A stretch of DNA of 64,000 bases from Citrobacter amalonaticus. Its GTDB lineage: Bacteria > Pseudomonadota > Gammaproteobacteria > Enterobacterales > Enterobacteriaceae. The notes under the pieces were generated by a model. It was not told where the DNA came from and made no database searches. It was given only the letters and a program-made list of their open reading frames with translations. A program made the position numbers and the translations under genes. Shown here in pieces: positions 27,207-36,732 of this stretch. Location of the stretch: the NCBI GenBank assembly GCA_028994555.1, contig JARDVN010000002.1:1-64000 (forward strand), in the 5' to 3' direction. Each line of letters opens with the position of its first letter. Position 1 is the first letter of the stretch.

Positions 27207-30200
27207 ATGGGATCTTTTTCAATCCACTCTATCGGTGACTCTGCTTTTCTGGAGCAAATCCTGATTGCAGTATCAATGATCACCGGCACCGGGGGATTTC
27301 GAGAAGATGGTCAGTATTGGCCTGCTTCTTGGGGTCTTGATGATCTGTATTCAGTCCGTCTTTCAGGGCGCAAAGCAAATCAACCTCCAGCAAGTGCTGG
27401 TAGGTTGGATTCTATATGCCTGTTTCTTCGGCCCAACCACAACTGTGACTATCGAGGACGCTTATACAGGGCAGGTTCGAGTCGTCGCCAATGTCCCTAT
27501 TGGGGTAGGCTTTGCTGGAGGTGTCATATCCAACGTGGGATACACCATCACCAATTTGTTTGAAACTGGATATGGGGTAATCGTACCCAATGTCACGGAA
27601 AGCCACTTTTCCGAAACACTGAAACTGTTGAATGACGTCAGACGGCGAGCCTATGACACAGGAGTTTTTACTGCGCTTAACTCAGCAAATGGAGGCGGCT
27701 ATGTTGACGTGAGGCGTTCCTGGAACAATTACATTCGGGAATGCACGTTAACCAAAGTCGATCTCAACCTAATGTCCCTTGATGAGTTGATGAACCGTTC
27801 AACTGACTCAGCTTTGCGATTCAACTCACAGCTCTACGGAACTAGGTTGTATTTGTCTACAGCAAACCCTGACGGCGCTGACTACACATGTACTGACGGA
27901 TGGGTGGCTATTAGCACTGCAACCGCCAACCTAAGCAGCCCGGTTGTTGTTGATGCTCTTAACAGCCTACTGGGTATTGACACGTCAACTGGAGACAACG
28001 CTCTAACGAAGCTGACCGATTCGCTTCAAGCGATGGGTGCCACAACTACGTCATCAATCGACTATCTGAAAGCCGCCGTTCTGGAGCCCCTCTATTATGA
28101 AGCCGCAGCAGGACGTTATCAGGACCTCCAGGATTATGGCTCTGCATTGATGGTCAACCAGGCTATTCAGCAACGGAACACACAGTGGGCCGCAGAGCAG
28201 TCGATGTTCATGACCGTCGTCCGACCAATGCTGACGTTCTTTGAAGGCTTTATTTATGCTATAACCCCGATCATTGCTTTTATTATCGTGATGGGCAGCT
28301 TCGGCCTCCAGTTAGCCGGGAAATATGTACAAACCATCCTCTGGATTCAGCTATGGATGCCAGTCCTCTCAATTATAAACCTGTTTGTTCATACCGCCGC
28401 GTCAAATGAGATGTCTAGCCTCAGTGCTGGTGGTCTCAACTCCATGTACGCTCTTTCCTCAACTGGAGATGTTCTGCAACACTGGATTGCAACCGGCGGC
28501 ATGTTGGCTGCGGCCACTCCGGTGATTTCCCTGTTTATCGTCACAGGTAGCACCTACGCCTTCACCAGCTTGGCATCGAGAATAAGTGGTTCTGACCACG
28601 TTGACGAAAAGATGCAAACGCCAGATCTACTCAAGCAAGGTCCGGTTATGCAAAGTCAGCCAGCGTACAATCACAACCAGTTCAGTGGTGCGATTGCAAA
28701 CGGCGCAGAAAGCATGATCAGTACCTTCTCGCTTGGCTCCACCTTAGCATCAGGCGTGAGCTCCGCACAGGCATTACAAAGTCAGAAATCGGAGGCTTTC
28801 CAAAGCACTCTTGGTCGAGGTTTTTCTGATGGAGTAAGTCAGGATCAAGCCTATTCAAGACTCTCCAATGTCGGGCGCAACGTTTCGTCGCAAAACACAG
28901 CTCAAAGCCAATTGATCAACCAGCAAGCCAAGAACTTCATGGATAAGTTCCAGGTGGATGATAGCCACTCTGATGCTGTCAAAGGTGCTTTTGCCATGCA
29001 GGCTATGGGCACACTCGATGTTGACGAAGCTGCGTCCATGCTTATGCCTATGGTTGGCAAGGCCAGGGCAGCAATGAAGGCCGCTGCTGGTGTGAAATCA
29101 AACAGTACAGCCCTAGTTCCTGCTGGTGGTAATGGCGAATCAGGCGGCGGCAGTGATGTCCTGGACATCAAAGCGCAAGCGAAGGGAGCAACAGAGTCAT
29201 CAACTCAAGACTCTTCAAGCTGGTCAGCGAGTGATGTGTCCCAGTTCATGAAGGGTGTGAGCTATTCGCAAACCGATAGCCAGGCGTTGACAAATCAATT
29301 AGCGCAGGGTTTCAGCCGTTCTGGAAGCGAGTCATTCAAGCAAACCTGGGGCGATAGCTTATCCCAGAACCTATCCAAGTCCGCTTCGGAACTGGTGTCT
29401 GCATCGGACACCTTCACAACAATGAGTCAGCTCCAAAACCAAATGGGCTCCATGACTAATACCGACTTTAAAACTCTCGGTGGTGCAGTAGCACAAACCC
29501 CTGCGGCCATGAACCAACTGAATGACTATTTCCGAAATGCCGCGCCGCAATCGGTTAAAGACGAGGCGGCTTCACTACAGCAAAGATACCAAGCCTACGG
29601 AATGTCTCCTCAAGTGGCCCAGGCAGCAGCGCGAATGACAGCAATGACCAACTCCAAAAATTACGAACAGGGTAAGGAGCTTGGCGGGTATCAAGCCGCA
29701 CTACAGGCGATCAATACCGCGTCCGGTCGCAACGGAGCATTTAGTGGTGATGCTTACGGAAATAACGGCATTGAAGGCCCGAATGTTCAAGGCCTACCAG
29801 GTCAGGTTCAAGGGGCTGTAGGCAGTGGACCTAACATCCCAACCGGATTCCGGGAGAATGTGGCTGGGATGGCTGGAACTAATCCGGCATCAGAAGCTGG
29901 GCAGTTACCAACGAATAGCCCCCCTTGTTCAAAATGAACATGCAGCCGGTACGTCAGCTCTTCATAACCAAGCACAGCAAACAGAGCGAAATGTATCTGC
30001 TCCTGAACTGAAAAAAGCCCAAGATAACCTTATGAACTCGCTTCCGGAAATGTCTTGGAGCGCTTCGGCGTGGGGAGCGTGGGACAACTCCAGTGATTGG
30101 ATGGGCCGCAGAGCTGAACAAGCAGGTGGAGCTCTCATTGCTGGTGGTCAAGCTGGCGCTGATGCGTTCTCAAGAGCGATGGATCAAATGAGAACGATGA

Positions 30201-30824
30201 CACCTGAACAACGCGACCAATTCATCGCGGCCACTCAACGCGGCGACCAGGCCGTGCAAGAGGAGTTTGGCTGGGCCGGTGATGCGATGGTCGGTATGGC
30301 TAAACTTGGCCGCAACGTCATGGGAGCTGCTGCAAGCGGCTATGATGCAGCGAAGGAGTGGTTAACTGGTAAATCTGATCTATCGGAAGCCGCTAAAGGG
30401 ATGAGCATTGAGGAACGCGGCGCGTTCTATGCAGCAGCGCTATCCTCTGCCGCAGAAGCTGGTGGTGGAGCCGCGCAGCAGTTTATGAACCAGTACGGTG
30501 ATGAGTTCAAAGAAACGATGCAGTCTATCGCTCAAAGCCGTTATGGGCTGACTGAATCCCAAGCCGCTGTTTATGCCGAATCGTTTGACACAAACGAAGG
30601 TCGCATGAACCAGGCTGTTCAGAATCTGAAAATGGAGTATGCAGAACGTAACCCGGATGGCTCACCGATGATGCAAGGAGGTCAGCCTGTTCTTTCTCAG
30701 CAAAACGAAGAGTTTACGGACAAGCTGGTAAACGTATTGCAGAACTCGACGGAAGCTGGAGACCGTTCAGGTAGCTATTTGACTGCCGTCAGGGGGGTAC
30801 AACATAGCAAATCAAAGGTTCTAA
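27207..30824 (+). CDS. traG: TraG, mating-pair stabilisation protein (three frame breaks as written)
   Basis: About 1204 residues when corrected. The N-terminal half has several membrane segments; the C-terminal half is a periplasmic, Gln/Ser/Ala-rich region. It acts in pilus assembly, mating-pair stabilisation and recognition of the entry-exclusion protein. Three one-base homopolymer insertions break it: G 27291-27295 (corrected MITGTGDFEKMVSIG), C 29919-29924, and G 30792-30797 (corrected end AVRGYNIANQRF). The same sign of change in all three argues for sequencing error. Confidence 0.9.
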
Positions 30825-30838
30825 AAGACCAACCAAAT

Positions 30839-30866
30839 AATAAGGGGGCCAGCAGGCCCCCTTATT
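30839..30866. terminator. Bidirectional terminator after traG
   Basis: AATAAGGGGGCC, loop AGCA, GGCCCCCTTATT: a strong symmetrical hairpin between traG and the convergent membrane-protein gene. Confidence 0.85.
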
Positions 30867-31224
30867 CGTCTCCAGCTCCAATATGGAAGCGCTGGTCAAA
30901 ATCATAGGAATCTTGAAACCCACCAGTTTGTTTTTTTCTGCGCCGGGTAGGTGGTGCCTCTTTATATGCTGACCGCGCAACGCGGATAAAGCACGTTAGT
31001 CCAAACAGAGCCCCGACAACCAAAGCAACTTGCCACTGGAAGTAAGCGATCCCTCCCCAAAAGATAACAGCAGCCCAAAGGCTTTTGTGAACCAGAAATA
31101 GGAAACGAGCACCCCAAACGCCGAAGGGAGCCAGCGCCACACCAAGTCCCCAAGGTGTGTCAGCCATCATGGCTATTCCCAGAAGCACCATTCCCAGCAG
31201 AAGAATATTGACCACATGTTTCAT
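30862..31224 (-). CDS. Small inner-membrane protein, candidate entry-exclusion (Eex) protein
   Basis: A 120-residue protein with about four hydrophobic segments starting MKHVVNILLLGMVLLGIAMM and a charged C-terminal tail. It is a paralog of the gene at 53387-53722 (shared MKHV.NI start, and similar promoters). In SXT and IncC elements an exclusion gene lies near traG and its product is a small inner-membrane protein; that is the main reason for the Eex suggestion. Not proven. Confidence 0.55.
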   Translation of the reverse strand: MKHVVNILLLGMVLLGIAMMADTPWGLGVALAPFGVWGARFLFLVHKSLWAAVIFWGGIAYFQWQVALVVGALFGLTCFIRVARSAYKEAPPTRRRKKQTGGFQDSYDFDQRFHIGAGDE

Positions 31225-31255
31225 ATCAACCCCCCTTACTCTTTACCTCCAGTTT

Positions 31256-31284
31256 ACCACGGCATCAAAAAATGCAACTGTGAA
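31256..31284. promoter_or_regulatory. Palindromic promoter-like element (backbone set, copy 1)
   Basis: ACCACG, 17 bp, TGTGAA. On the minus strand it reads TTCACA-N17-CGTGGT, just upstream of the membrane-protein gene. It closely matches the element upstream of the paralog near 53.77 kb, sharing AAAAAATGCAACTGTGAAA. Confidence 0.65.
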
Positions 31285-31352
31285 AATTTGACTATTTTTT
31301 GCTAAACAACCATTCCATTGGCAACTTCTTCGATTAGAATTTGCCCTCAAAC

Positions 31353-31366
31353 TTTCACATGTGAAA
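31353..31366. promoter_or_regulatory. TTTCACATGTGAAA palindrome 4
   Basis: Perfect palindrome, here extended to 20 bp (AAACTTTCACATGTGAAAGT plus further T), in the intergenic region before the transfer-control locus. Confidence 0.85.
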
Positions 31367-31752
31367 GTTTGCCCTTACGGAACAAGGCGTTTATTGACAA
31401 AGCATTACATAGTTGAACATGTCAAACAAATCGCATACACTATGGAATAGGCCATTGCTAACGCTTTGGTCCCCATCTGCAACACCGCAGAGTTCTCTTT
31501 CTCAAATATCTCTTTCTGTAAACACCATCATCCTTGTGTGGTCGGGATGCGCCTTTGCCTTCCCTGCCCTCCTCAGCTCCTGCTGTATTCGCAATTTCAG
31601 CCCTCGCTGTATCCCTAAAATCACTTATACCTAAACGCTATTTAATATCACAAAATACCGCACTCCCCGTGCGCTATTTCCGCCATTCTTTTGGCGCACT
31701 TTCCATTGCTATCGCAAAAATATCCGTATCCCATTGATTACTAAAAGTATTG

Positions 31753-31779
31753 TAACTTTGTTCCGTCGGTACAAAGTTA
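31753..31779. promoter_or_regulatory. TAACTTTGT/ACAAAGTTA inverted repeat
   Basis: Perfect 9-bp arms separated by 9 bp (TCCGTCGGT), about 30 bp upstream of the TTGACA box. Probably an operator of the transfer-control operon. Confidence 0.7.
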
Positions 31780-31808
31780 AGTGTATGTTTTTAAAGGTTT
31801 TTTTATTG

Positions 31809-31837
31809 TTGACAGCATCATTATTTGGGCTTGTAAA
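31809..31837 (+). promoter_or_regulatory. Promoter of the acr1 operon (backbone set, copy 2)
   Basis: TTGACA, 17 bp, TGTAAA, within the palindrome-like context GACAGCATCAT. About 105 bp upstream of the Ner-like gene. Confidence 0.7.
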
Positions 31838-31941
31838 GGCGCAAAATGTGTCAGTTTGTGACAATAGAAGAACTCTAAAAGCGTTCATCGAATAACGCAC
31901 TTTTTGTATGGCTAACAACGCAGTTTAAAGGGTGGCAAACA

Positions 31942-32214
31942 ATGGATAAATGCCAATTGATAGACATCCCAAGCGACCCAGAGAAGAAACGTGAGTGGAT
32001 CAAGTACAAACTCAAGATCCAGGGGCTTTCTCTGGCCGCATTGGGCAGAAAACACAAAACATCTCGGCAGGTGGTGTCTACGGCACTCTATAAGCCCAGT
32101 CCACGCTGGGAACATGAGATAGCTACAGCTTTGGGTGTGAAGCCGTCTGAGATTTGGCCGGAGCGGTACGACGAAGAACACGAAATACCCCTCAGACATA
32201 AGGAGGCAAGCTGA
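31942..32214 (+). CDS. acr1: Ner-like regulator, probable Acr1
   Basis: A 90-residue DNA-binding protein of the Ner/SfsB family, with a helix-turn-helix (LSLAALGRKHKTSRQVVSTAL) and ALGVKPSEIWPERYDE, which is typical of the family. In IncC plasmids a Ner-like repressor, Acr1, heads the operon for the activator AcaCD and represses it. Overlaps the next gene (TGATGA), so it is translationally coupled. Confidence 0.82.
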   Translation: MDKCQLIDIPSDPEKKREWIKYKLKIQGLSLAALGRKHKTSRQVVSTALYKPSPRWEHEIATALGVKPSEIWPERYDEEHEIPLRHKEAS

Positions 32215-32747
32215 TGAAGAACAAAGCCAAGGCGCTAGTTCTGTCTGCGGCTCTCCTTTCATCAACAGCGAATGCTATTGACCTGAGCGGAACCATCTTC
32301 GACAAAGCAGCGAAAGCATATAACCTCGACCCTCTTCTAGTGTATTCGGTCGCATTGGCCGAATCTGCATCAGGGAGAGGTAATGGCTCTATAAGTCCTT
32401 GGCCTTGGACGCTTCGCGTTCCTGGGCTTCCTTTCTATGCTAAGTCGGAAGATCAGGCAAAGGCTAAGCTCGCTGAGTTTCAGCAGCAGTACGGTCGTGC
32501 CATTGATGTCGGGTTTATGCAAGTGAGCATCCGGTGGAATGGTCATAGAGTTTCTTCTCCAGCAGATCTTCTCGACCCAGAGACCAACGTCATGGTTGGG
32601 GCAGAGGTGCTATCAGAAGCCATTCAGTCATCTCCAAATGACTTGGAGCTTGGCGTTGGCCGCTATCACGCCTGGGAAGACGAAATCCGAGCCAGAAACT
32701 ATGGTAGCCGAGTCTTGGCTATCTATCGCAACCTTCGTGATTTGTGA
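32214..32747 (+). CDS. Lytic transglycosylase-like protein
   Basis: A 177-residue secreted protein with a signal peptide (ALVLSAALLSSTANA) and an SLT fold: catalytic Glu in VALAESASGRG, VGFMQVSIRWN and GVGRYHAW. It opens peptidoglycan locally for assembly of the transfer apparatus. Its place inside the regulatory operon, rather than with tra genes, couples its expression to that of AcaCD. Confidence 0.85.
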   Translation: MKNKAKALVLSAALLSSTANAIDLSGTIFDKAAKAYNLDPLLVYSVALAESASGRGNGSISPWPWTLRVPGLPFYAKSEDQAKAKLAEFQQQYGRAIDVGFMQVSIRWNGHRVSSPADLLDPETNVMVGAEVLSEAIQSSPNDLELGVGRYHAWEDEIRARNYGSRVLAIYRNLRDL

Positions 32748-32758
32748 GGGGGGGCGGA

Positions 32759-33367
32759 ATGTTGGAACTGGATATTATTGGTGCGTGGGATGCAAGAGCC
32801 GTCAACCTCGATCAAGAAGAAGCTGATAGAAACGTCTACGAGTTCGATCTGACATTGTGGAACCTGCTATCCACTCTGGCAAAAGAACGTCCAGATGATG
32901 CGGCCTCACAATTTTCTTTGGGCATGGACACCGTTCAAAAGCTGTCACTGGCAACACCTTCCCAATTGGAAGCTCTGGCCTCTGGCGTGTTGATCTCTTT
33001 CAAACTCGAAACAGCAGAGCAGAACATCATCACGCGACTCTCTGGCGACTACGACCCTGTAGTTTTTATCAACCATAGTGTTGATGAATTTGATGCTGCC
33101 TACTGGTTGCTATTTAACCGCGTCGCATCGAGAGACCCGGAGATGGCAAAGGAAGTTTTCGGGGTTTCGAGAGAGCTTGCGGAGCTGGTGGCTAAGGCAA
33201 CAGACAGCCAGTTGCGCCACATGTCTGGAACAACGGTTACGCATTTTACGCTTCGTTTTGCTCCGAGCATCATTGAAGAAATTCTCGATGACAGCCGGGA
33301 AGAGTTAACACACCCGGTATTGAAAAAACTGCAACAGTCTCTACAGGGACGTGGGAGGTGGAGATGA
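32759..33367 (+). CDS. acaD: AcaD, FlhD-like subunit of the transfer activator
   Basis: About 202 residues from MLELDIIGAWDARAV. I prefer this ATG over a GTG upstream that lies within a G-rich ribosome-binding stretch. It overlaps the following FlhC-like gene by ATGA. In IncC plasmids AcaD and AcaC form the complex that switches on transfer genes and also excises SGI1-type islands. Family is recognised from context more than from motifs. Confidence 0.85.
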   Translation: MLELDIIGAWDARAVNLDQEEADRNVYEFDLTLWNLLSTLAKERPDDAASQFSLGMDTVQKLSLATPSQLEALASGVLISFKLETAEQNIITRLSGDYDPVVFINHSVDEFDAAYWLLFNRVASRDPEMAKEVFGVSRELAELVAKATDSQLRHMSGTTVTHFTLRFAPSIIEEILDDSREELTHPVLKKLQQSLQGRGRWR

Positions 33368-33915
33368 ACATTGGCAACTCTGGTACATTGGGTCGCTGGG
33401 TTACAGCTCGACACATGGCCCTTGCTGGGTACATCACAAAAATCATCATGATCGAGACTGGCCTGACCTACAAACAGGTCAGACGGCTTTACCAGGATCT
33501 GGAGAGGGACGGATATACTCTGGAACGAAAATCCAGAACTTTCCGGGGTGGTGCGACACTGATTCATAGTCACACATCCAAGATACAGGCCTCTCTTCTA
33601 ATGCAGCTCTACTTCAACATTGGTGGAGAAGCCGTGTTGCGGTCTGTGAACATCAAAGCCTTGAACAAGGCATTTAGAATGTATCACGCAATCCGCAAAG
33701 AAGTGCCCGGAATGAAAGGTGCTCGGTGGGCTCCGTTTGATATTACTGATGCCTGGTGTCTTGCTTCGGAGCTGAGAAGTGGGGACGCAATGCTGGAGGT
33801 GTGCGACAACTGCAAGTGTACGTACTTCACCTCTGTTAATCAAAGAACCTGCGTTGAATGTCCGTTCTGCAAAGAACAAGGAAGGCATGGTGGTGGGGAG
33901 AAAGAGTGTGCTTGA
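33364..33915 (+). CDS. acaC: AcaC, FlhC-like subunit of the transfer activator
   Basis: A 183-residue protein with the FlhC-type zinc site (CDNCKCTYF, then CVECPFC) and the arrangement helix-rich N-terminus then cysteine cluster. With AcaD it activates IncC transfer promoters. ATG overlaps the acaD stop. Followed by a strong terminator. Confidence 0.9.
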   Translation: MNIGNSGTLGRWVTARHMALAGYITKIIMIETGLTYKQVRRLYQDLERDGYTLERKSRTFRGGATLIHSHTSKIQASLLMQLYFNIGGEAVLRSVNIKALNKAFRMYHAIRKEVPGMKGARWAPFDITDAWCLASELRSGDAMLEVCDNCKCTYFTSVNQRTCVECPFCKEQGRHGGGEKECA

Positions 33916-33942
33916 GTAGACTATGACATTTCGGACCAGAAG

Positions 33943-33976
33943 ATGAGCGCCCAAACTTTGCGGCGCTCATTTTTTT
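33943..33976 (+). terminator. Terminator after acaC
   Basis: ATGAGCGCC and GGCGCTCAT arms followed by a run of Ts. It ends the acr1-acaDC operon and separates it from the convergent H-NS-like gene. Confidence 0.9.
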
Positions 33977-34394
33977 ACTTCTTCTGTGGGATACGGTAGC
34001 GCTCCAGCTCGACAGCTCCCAACCCCTTGAAAGCATCCGGGCGACGTCCTTGCCCACTCCACGAAACTCCGTCTTTTGAATATTTAGCATTATCAGGTTC
34101 TGATCTGCTCGTGAACATTTCGTTGAGCAAGCCGATGTCCACACCGCAGGATTCCATGTCGCTCATTATTCGCTCAGCCTGAGCTCGCTTTTCTTTTTCT
34201 TCTTCTTCTCGCTTTTTGTACTCTTCCTCCAGTTCATTGAGAACGCCCTTCATTCTGTCAATGATCTCCCGAACTTCATCTAACGGGAGTCCTCGCAACA
34301 GGGTGCGAATGCGGCTTTTACGCTTTAACTCTGCGATTATTAACTCTCTACGTTCAGCCGCTGATAGCGTAGAGAACTCCTCGTGGTCTTTCAT
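33975..34394 (-). CDS. acr2: H-NS-like protein, probable Acr2
   Basis: A 139-residue H-NS family protein: N-terminal coiled coil (charged KRKSRIRTLLRGLPLDEV to EEYKKREEEEKEKRAQ) and C-terminal DNA-binding loop with YSKDGVSWSGQGRRPDAFKG, containing the family's W-x-G-x-G-R-P-like motif. In IncC plasmids Acr2 is an H-NS-like repressor acting on the acaDC locus; it may also silence the AT-rich plasmid DNA. Confidence 0.88.
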   Translation of the reverse strand: MKDHEEFSTLSAAERRELIIAELKRKSRIRTLLRGLPLDEVREIIDRMKGVLNELEEEYKKREEEEKEKRAQAERIMSDMESCGVDIGLLNEMFTSRSEPDNAKYSKDGVSWSGQGRRPDAFKGLGAVELERYRIPQKK

Positions 34395-34395
34395 G

Positions 34396-34689
34396 TCATA
34401 CGGAGCCCATCAGTTTTCCTTTAAGTGAATCACGTTGAGAGTTCAGTTTTGCGTCAGTCTGCACTGGCGAATTTTGATGCTGTGCAGGTTGACTCTCTGA
34501 ACTCTGTTGCTCAAAAGACCCAATGTTGCCAGAAAATCGAAGAGAATAAAGACCCAATAGAGCAAGGGCGCGGAGCCGATCACTACGCGCCTTATGCTGC
34601 ATCTGGGACAGTTCACGATAGAGCTCCGGAAAGGCTTGCTCCGATATGTTCAGATTAGATATTTTTCCATCCCATTTGCTACCAGCCAC
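34396..34689 (-). CDS. Putative ParM partner protein (ParR-like position)
   Basis: A 97-residue basic protein from MAGSKWDGKISNLNIS, 16 bases after parM on the same strand. ParM-type systems have a small DNA-binding adaptor gene directly downstream, so it may be ParR/StbB-like. No convincing ribbon-helix-helix can be claimed by eye. It ends two bases before the H-NS-like gene, so the three may be one operon. Confidence 0.55.
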   Translation of the reverse strand: MAGSKWDGKISNLNISEQAFPELYRELSQMQHKARSDRLRALALLGLYSLRFSGNIGSFEQQSSESQPAQHQNSPVQTDAKLNSQRDSLKGKLMGSV

Positions 34690-34705
34690 AACGACCTCCT
34701 ATCTA

Positions 34706-35689
34706 TCAGCCGCAGAACCAGAAGCCCCTGGCATTGGATGCCACGGATTCGTTGGGCAGTACGATCCTGCTCTTAGGGAAAAGCTCCTTGGCCGCATCTT
34801 GGTAAGCCTCGGCACCGCCGCCAGCCAGCAGAACTACGTCAGCATCCATCCCGTCCTCACGCATTGACTTCCGCATAGGGATCAAGGCGTTTTGAGCGAC
34901 TTTGGTTGAGGCTTTCTTGAAGTAGTCTTTGATCGATACCTTTTCACCGTAGAGGAAGATTTCGGCCTTACCGGCACGAATAGCTTTCTCGATCTTTTCG
35001 ATGCCAGGGGCACCGCCGTGGTCTTCCTGAATTAGCCGGTCCGTTTCCTGTAGCAACACCGACATCGCCTTGAGGCTGGTGCCAGATGAGTGATAGCGGA
35101 CCTCTCCCTCTTCAAGAGCTACCCAGTCTACAGAAAAGAACCCAGGGTCAATTACAACGGTTTTTCCTCCCTGGATAATCTCCAGGAGGTCTTCATCTTT
35201 GGTTGAACTTACAACATCCATGTAAGCACCGGCAGGTTGAGGTACAACCACGACAGACTTAACCGCTACCGATCGTTTTGGCGTGATCTGGTGTTCGCCC
35301 TCAAGCCGAGCTTTCAACGCCTCTCTGCGCTCTACGTCCATGTACTGACTAACAGGCAGGCCAGTCACCAGCACATCGATCTCCTTCTGCTCGGACATCA
35401 GGAGTGCAGCGTAGAAAAGAGCCTTGTATGGATTGGTCGAAGGATAGTCGCCGTGAAGCTCACGCTCCCATCCTTGCAATCGGTCAGGCTCGACGCCTGC
35501 AACCCATTTCTCTCCATCAATCACAACCTGAATGCAGGTCCCTGCACCGCCAGTTAACTGTTGTGGCATCAGTTCCAATGGACCTGCCCCCACCGGCATG
35601 ACGACTGTGCGAGCTTCCTCACCTTTATACCCCATTGCCATTTTCAGGTTGGAGTAACCAATATCCAAACCCAGAACAAATTGACTCAT
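34706..35689 (-). CDS. parM: ParM-like actin-family ATPase
   Basis: A 327-residue actin-fold ATPase of ParM/StbA type: phosphate 1 loop GLDIGYSNLKMAM, phosphate 2 VVIDPGFFSVDWVA, adenosine loop VVLLAGGGAEAYQDA. Start at MSQFVLGLDIG, preceded by GGAGGA. It forms filaments that push plasmid copies apart. The partner gene and tandem repeats nearby suggest a complete type II partition system, similar in style to srpMRC of R391-like elements. Confidence 0.85.
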   Translation of the reverse strand: MSQFVLGLDIGYSNLKMAMGYKGEEARTVVMPVGAGPLELMPQQLTGGAGTCIQVVIDGEKWVAGVEPDRLQGWERELHGDYPSTNPYKALFYAALLMSEQKEIDVLVTGLPVSQYMDVERREALKARLEGEHQITPKRSVAVKSVVVVPQPAGAYMDVVSSTKDEDLLEIIQGGKTVVIDPGFFSVDWVALEEGEVRYHSSGTSLKAMSVLLQETDRLIQEDHGGAPGIEKIEKAIRAGKAEIFLYGEKVSIKDYFKKASTKVAQNALIPMRKSMREDGMDADVVLLAGGGAEAYQDAAKELFPKSRIVLPNESVASNARGFWFCG

Positions 35690-35702
35690 GAAATCCTCCA
35701 AA

Positions 35703-35732
35703 GATTGCTTTTAGATTGCTTTTCGATTGCTT
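35703..35732. repeat. 11-bp tandem repeats upstream of parM, candidate centromere
   Basis: GATTGCTTTTN repeated nearly three times in phase, 14 bp upstream of the parM start. A further related GGTTGCTTTTC lies near 35808. Tandem repeats in front of parM are where ParR binds. Confidence 0.65.
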
Positions 35733-35787
35733 GCCGCGTGTTGGATAGAGAATAAGGCTAAAAGCGGGGACAGATGGCCTGTGTAAT

Positions 35788-35802
35788 TGCCCAAAAGGGG
35801 CA
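35788..35802. promoter_or_regulatory. TGCCCAAAAGGGGCA dyad
   Basis: Near-perfect dyad between parM and mobI. Resembles two other GCCC/GGGC dyads near 24.66 and 42.67 kb. It may be an activator (AcaCD) site for mobI; this is inference. Confidence 0.5.
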
Positions 35803-35847
35803 TATAGGTTGCTTTTCGGTGGCTTTTTTGATCGTTGAGTAAGGGAA

Positions 35848-35866
35848 CCTATGGGAACGCTGCACG
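35848..35866 (+). repeat. Isolated iteron between parM and mobI
   Basis: CCTATGGGAACGCTGCACG matches the origin iterons but lies about 2.4 kb before the array, in the same orientation. Confidence 0.85.
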
Positions 35867-36188
35867 GATAGGCTCAGATAAACAGACCTTACCCTCGCAT
35901 CGAGAACCGCTTGCCCTCCAGCATCGAGAGACGGTGGTAAAGAGGCATTTGGAATCTTTGATGCCATATCCAATATATCTGGAATCTTTACATATAGATT
36001 CATATTTAAAGAGGCTGTGAAAGAATAAGAGCATCAAGATTCCAGATAGATAGAGGGAAATTTGACAAATTCCAAAGATGGGTTAGCCTAGTGACAGAAC
36101 TAGATTCCAATATTGGAATAATCAGCTTTAAATTCCAGATAGATAGTTATGTGGATAGGAATTGGATAGGAATTGGGAGGGTATTGAG

Positions 36189-36728
36189 GTGAGTCTACCA
36201 ACAGAGCGATGGCTAGATCTGCTAGATCCGAAGCTCGAAGAAGAACGATCCGAGATAACAGAGGATCTGCTAGAGGCAGAGGGACGAGAGTTTGTTGCAG
36301 AGGTACGGAGCAAACTGGATCACGCCTTAGCGGTTCTTGCTGTCGAGGCGCAGCAGGAAGCGGACATGTACTGGAACGCGCACAAATCAGCGCGTGAAGA
36401 AGCGTCAGAGGACGAACAAGGGCGTGTCGGTACACGGGTTCGCATTCTAGGCGTATCACTCGTTGCAGAGTGGTATCGCAACAGATTTGTCGAACAAGTT
36501 CCCGGACAAAAGAAAAGGGTTCTATCGACACATATCAAGAAGGGTCGCGGTCATGCCTACAGCATGTCGCACTTCAAGAAAGAGCCTGTCTGGGCACAAG
36601 AGTTGATCCAGCAAGTTGAAACCAGGTATGCCGTGTTAAGACAACGCGCCACTGCCTTAGCAAAAATTCGCCGGGCGCTAAACGAGTACGAGCGCCAGCT
36701 AAACAAGACACATAGCGACGAGGTGTGA
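36189..36728 (+). CDS. mobI: MobI-like conjugation initiation protein
   Basis: About 179 residues from a GTG (VSLPTERWLDLLDPKLEE) preceded by GGGAGGG; a TTG nine codons earlier is an alternative. Contains a helix-rich body and YSMSHFKKEPVWAQELI. MobI is needed in SXT/IncC elements to start transfer at the adjacent oriT. Identity is from position and general character, so moderately sure. Confidence 0.7.
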   Translation: MSLPTERWLDLLDPKLEEERSEITEDLLEAEGREFVAEVRSKLDHALAVLAVEAQQEADMYWNAHKSAREEASEDEQGRVGTRVRILGVSLVAEWYRNRFVEQVPGQKKRVLSTHIKKGRGHAYSMSHFKKEPVWAQELIQQVETRYAVLRQRATALAKIRRALNEYERQLNKTHSDEV

Positions 36729-36732
36729 CAAC

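Larger units (their letters stand above)
31367..31941. other. AT-rich intergenic region before the transfer-control operon
   Basis: No convincing gene: small open frames here lack ribosome-binding sites. It holds a hairpin and a strong promoter-like element listed separately, and so appears to be the control region of the acr1-acaDC operon. Confidence 0.6.
35733..36188. other. Gene-free region upstream of mobI, likely oriT
   Basis: In IncC and SXT elements oriT lies just upstream of mobI. The region is AT-rich, has repeated TTCCAGATAGATAG units (about 36040 and 36130), the inverted TTCCAATATTGGAA (36106-36119), a stray iteron and a GCCC/GGGC dyad. No nick site can be assigned by eye. Confidence 0.6.

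Noticed and set aside
27207..30824. Programmed ribosomal frameshifting in traG
   Set aside because: Three breaks with the same +1 sign in G or C runs, no common slippery site, and the same pattern in unrelated genes point to sequence error. Only the IS1 A6C site is accepted as programmed.
31413..31737. Short ORFs in the region before acr1
   Set aside because: No ribosome-binding sites, odd composition and overlap with likely regulatory DNA.
20690..31760. Ter sites for the Tus-like protein at about 20694 and 31750
   Set aside because: Only the TGTAAC core matches; flanking positions disagree with the known consensus, so they are not listed as features.
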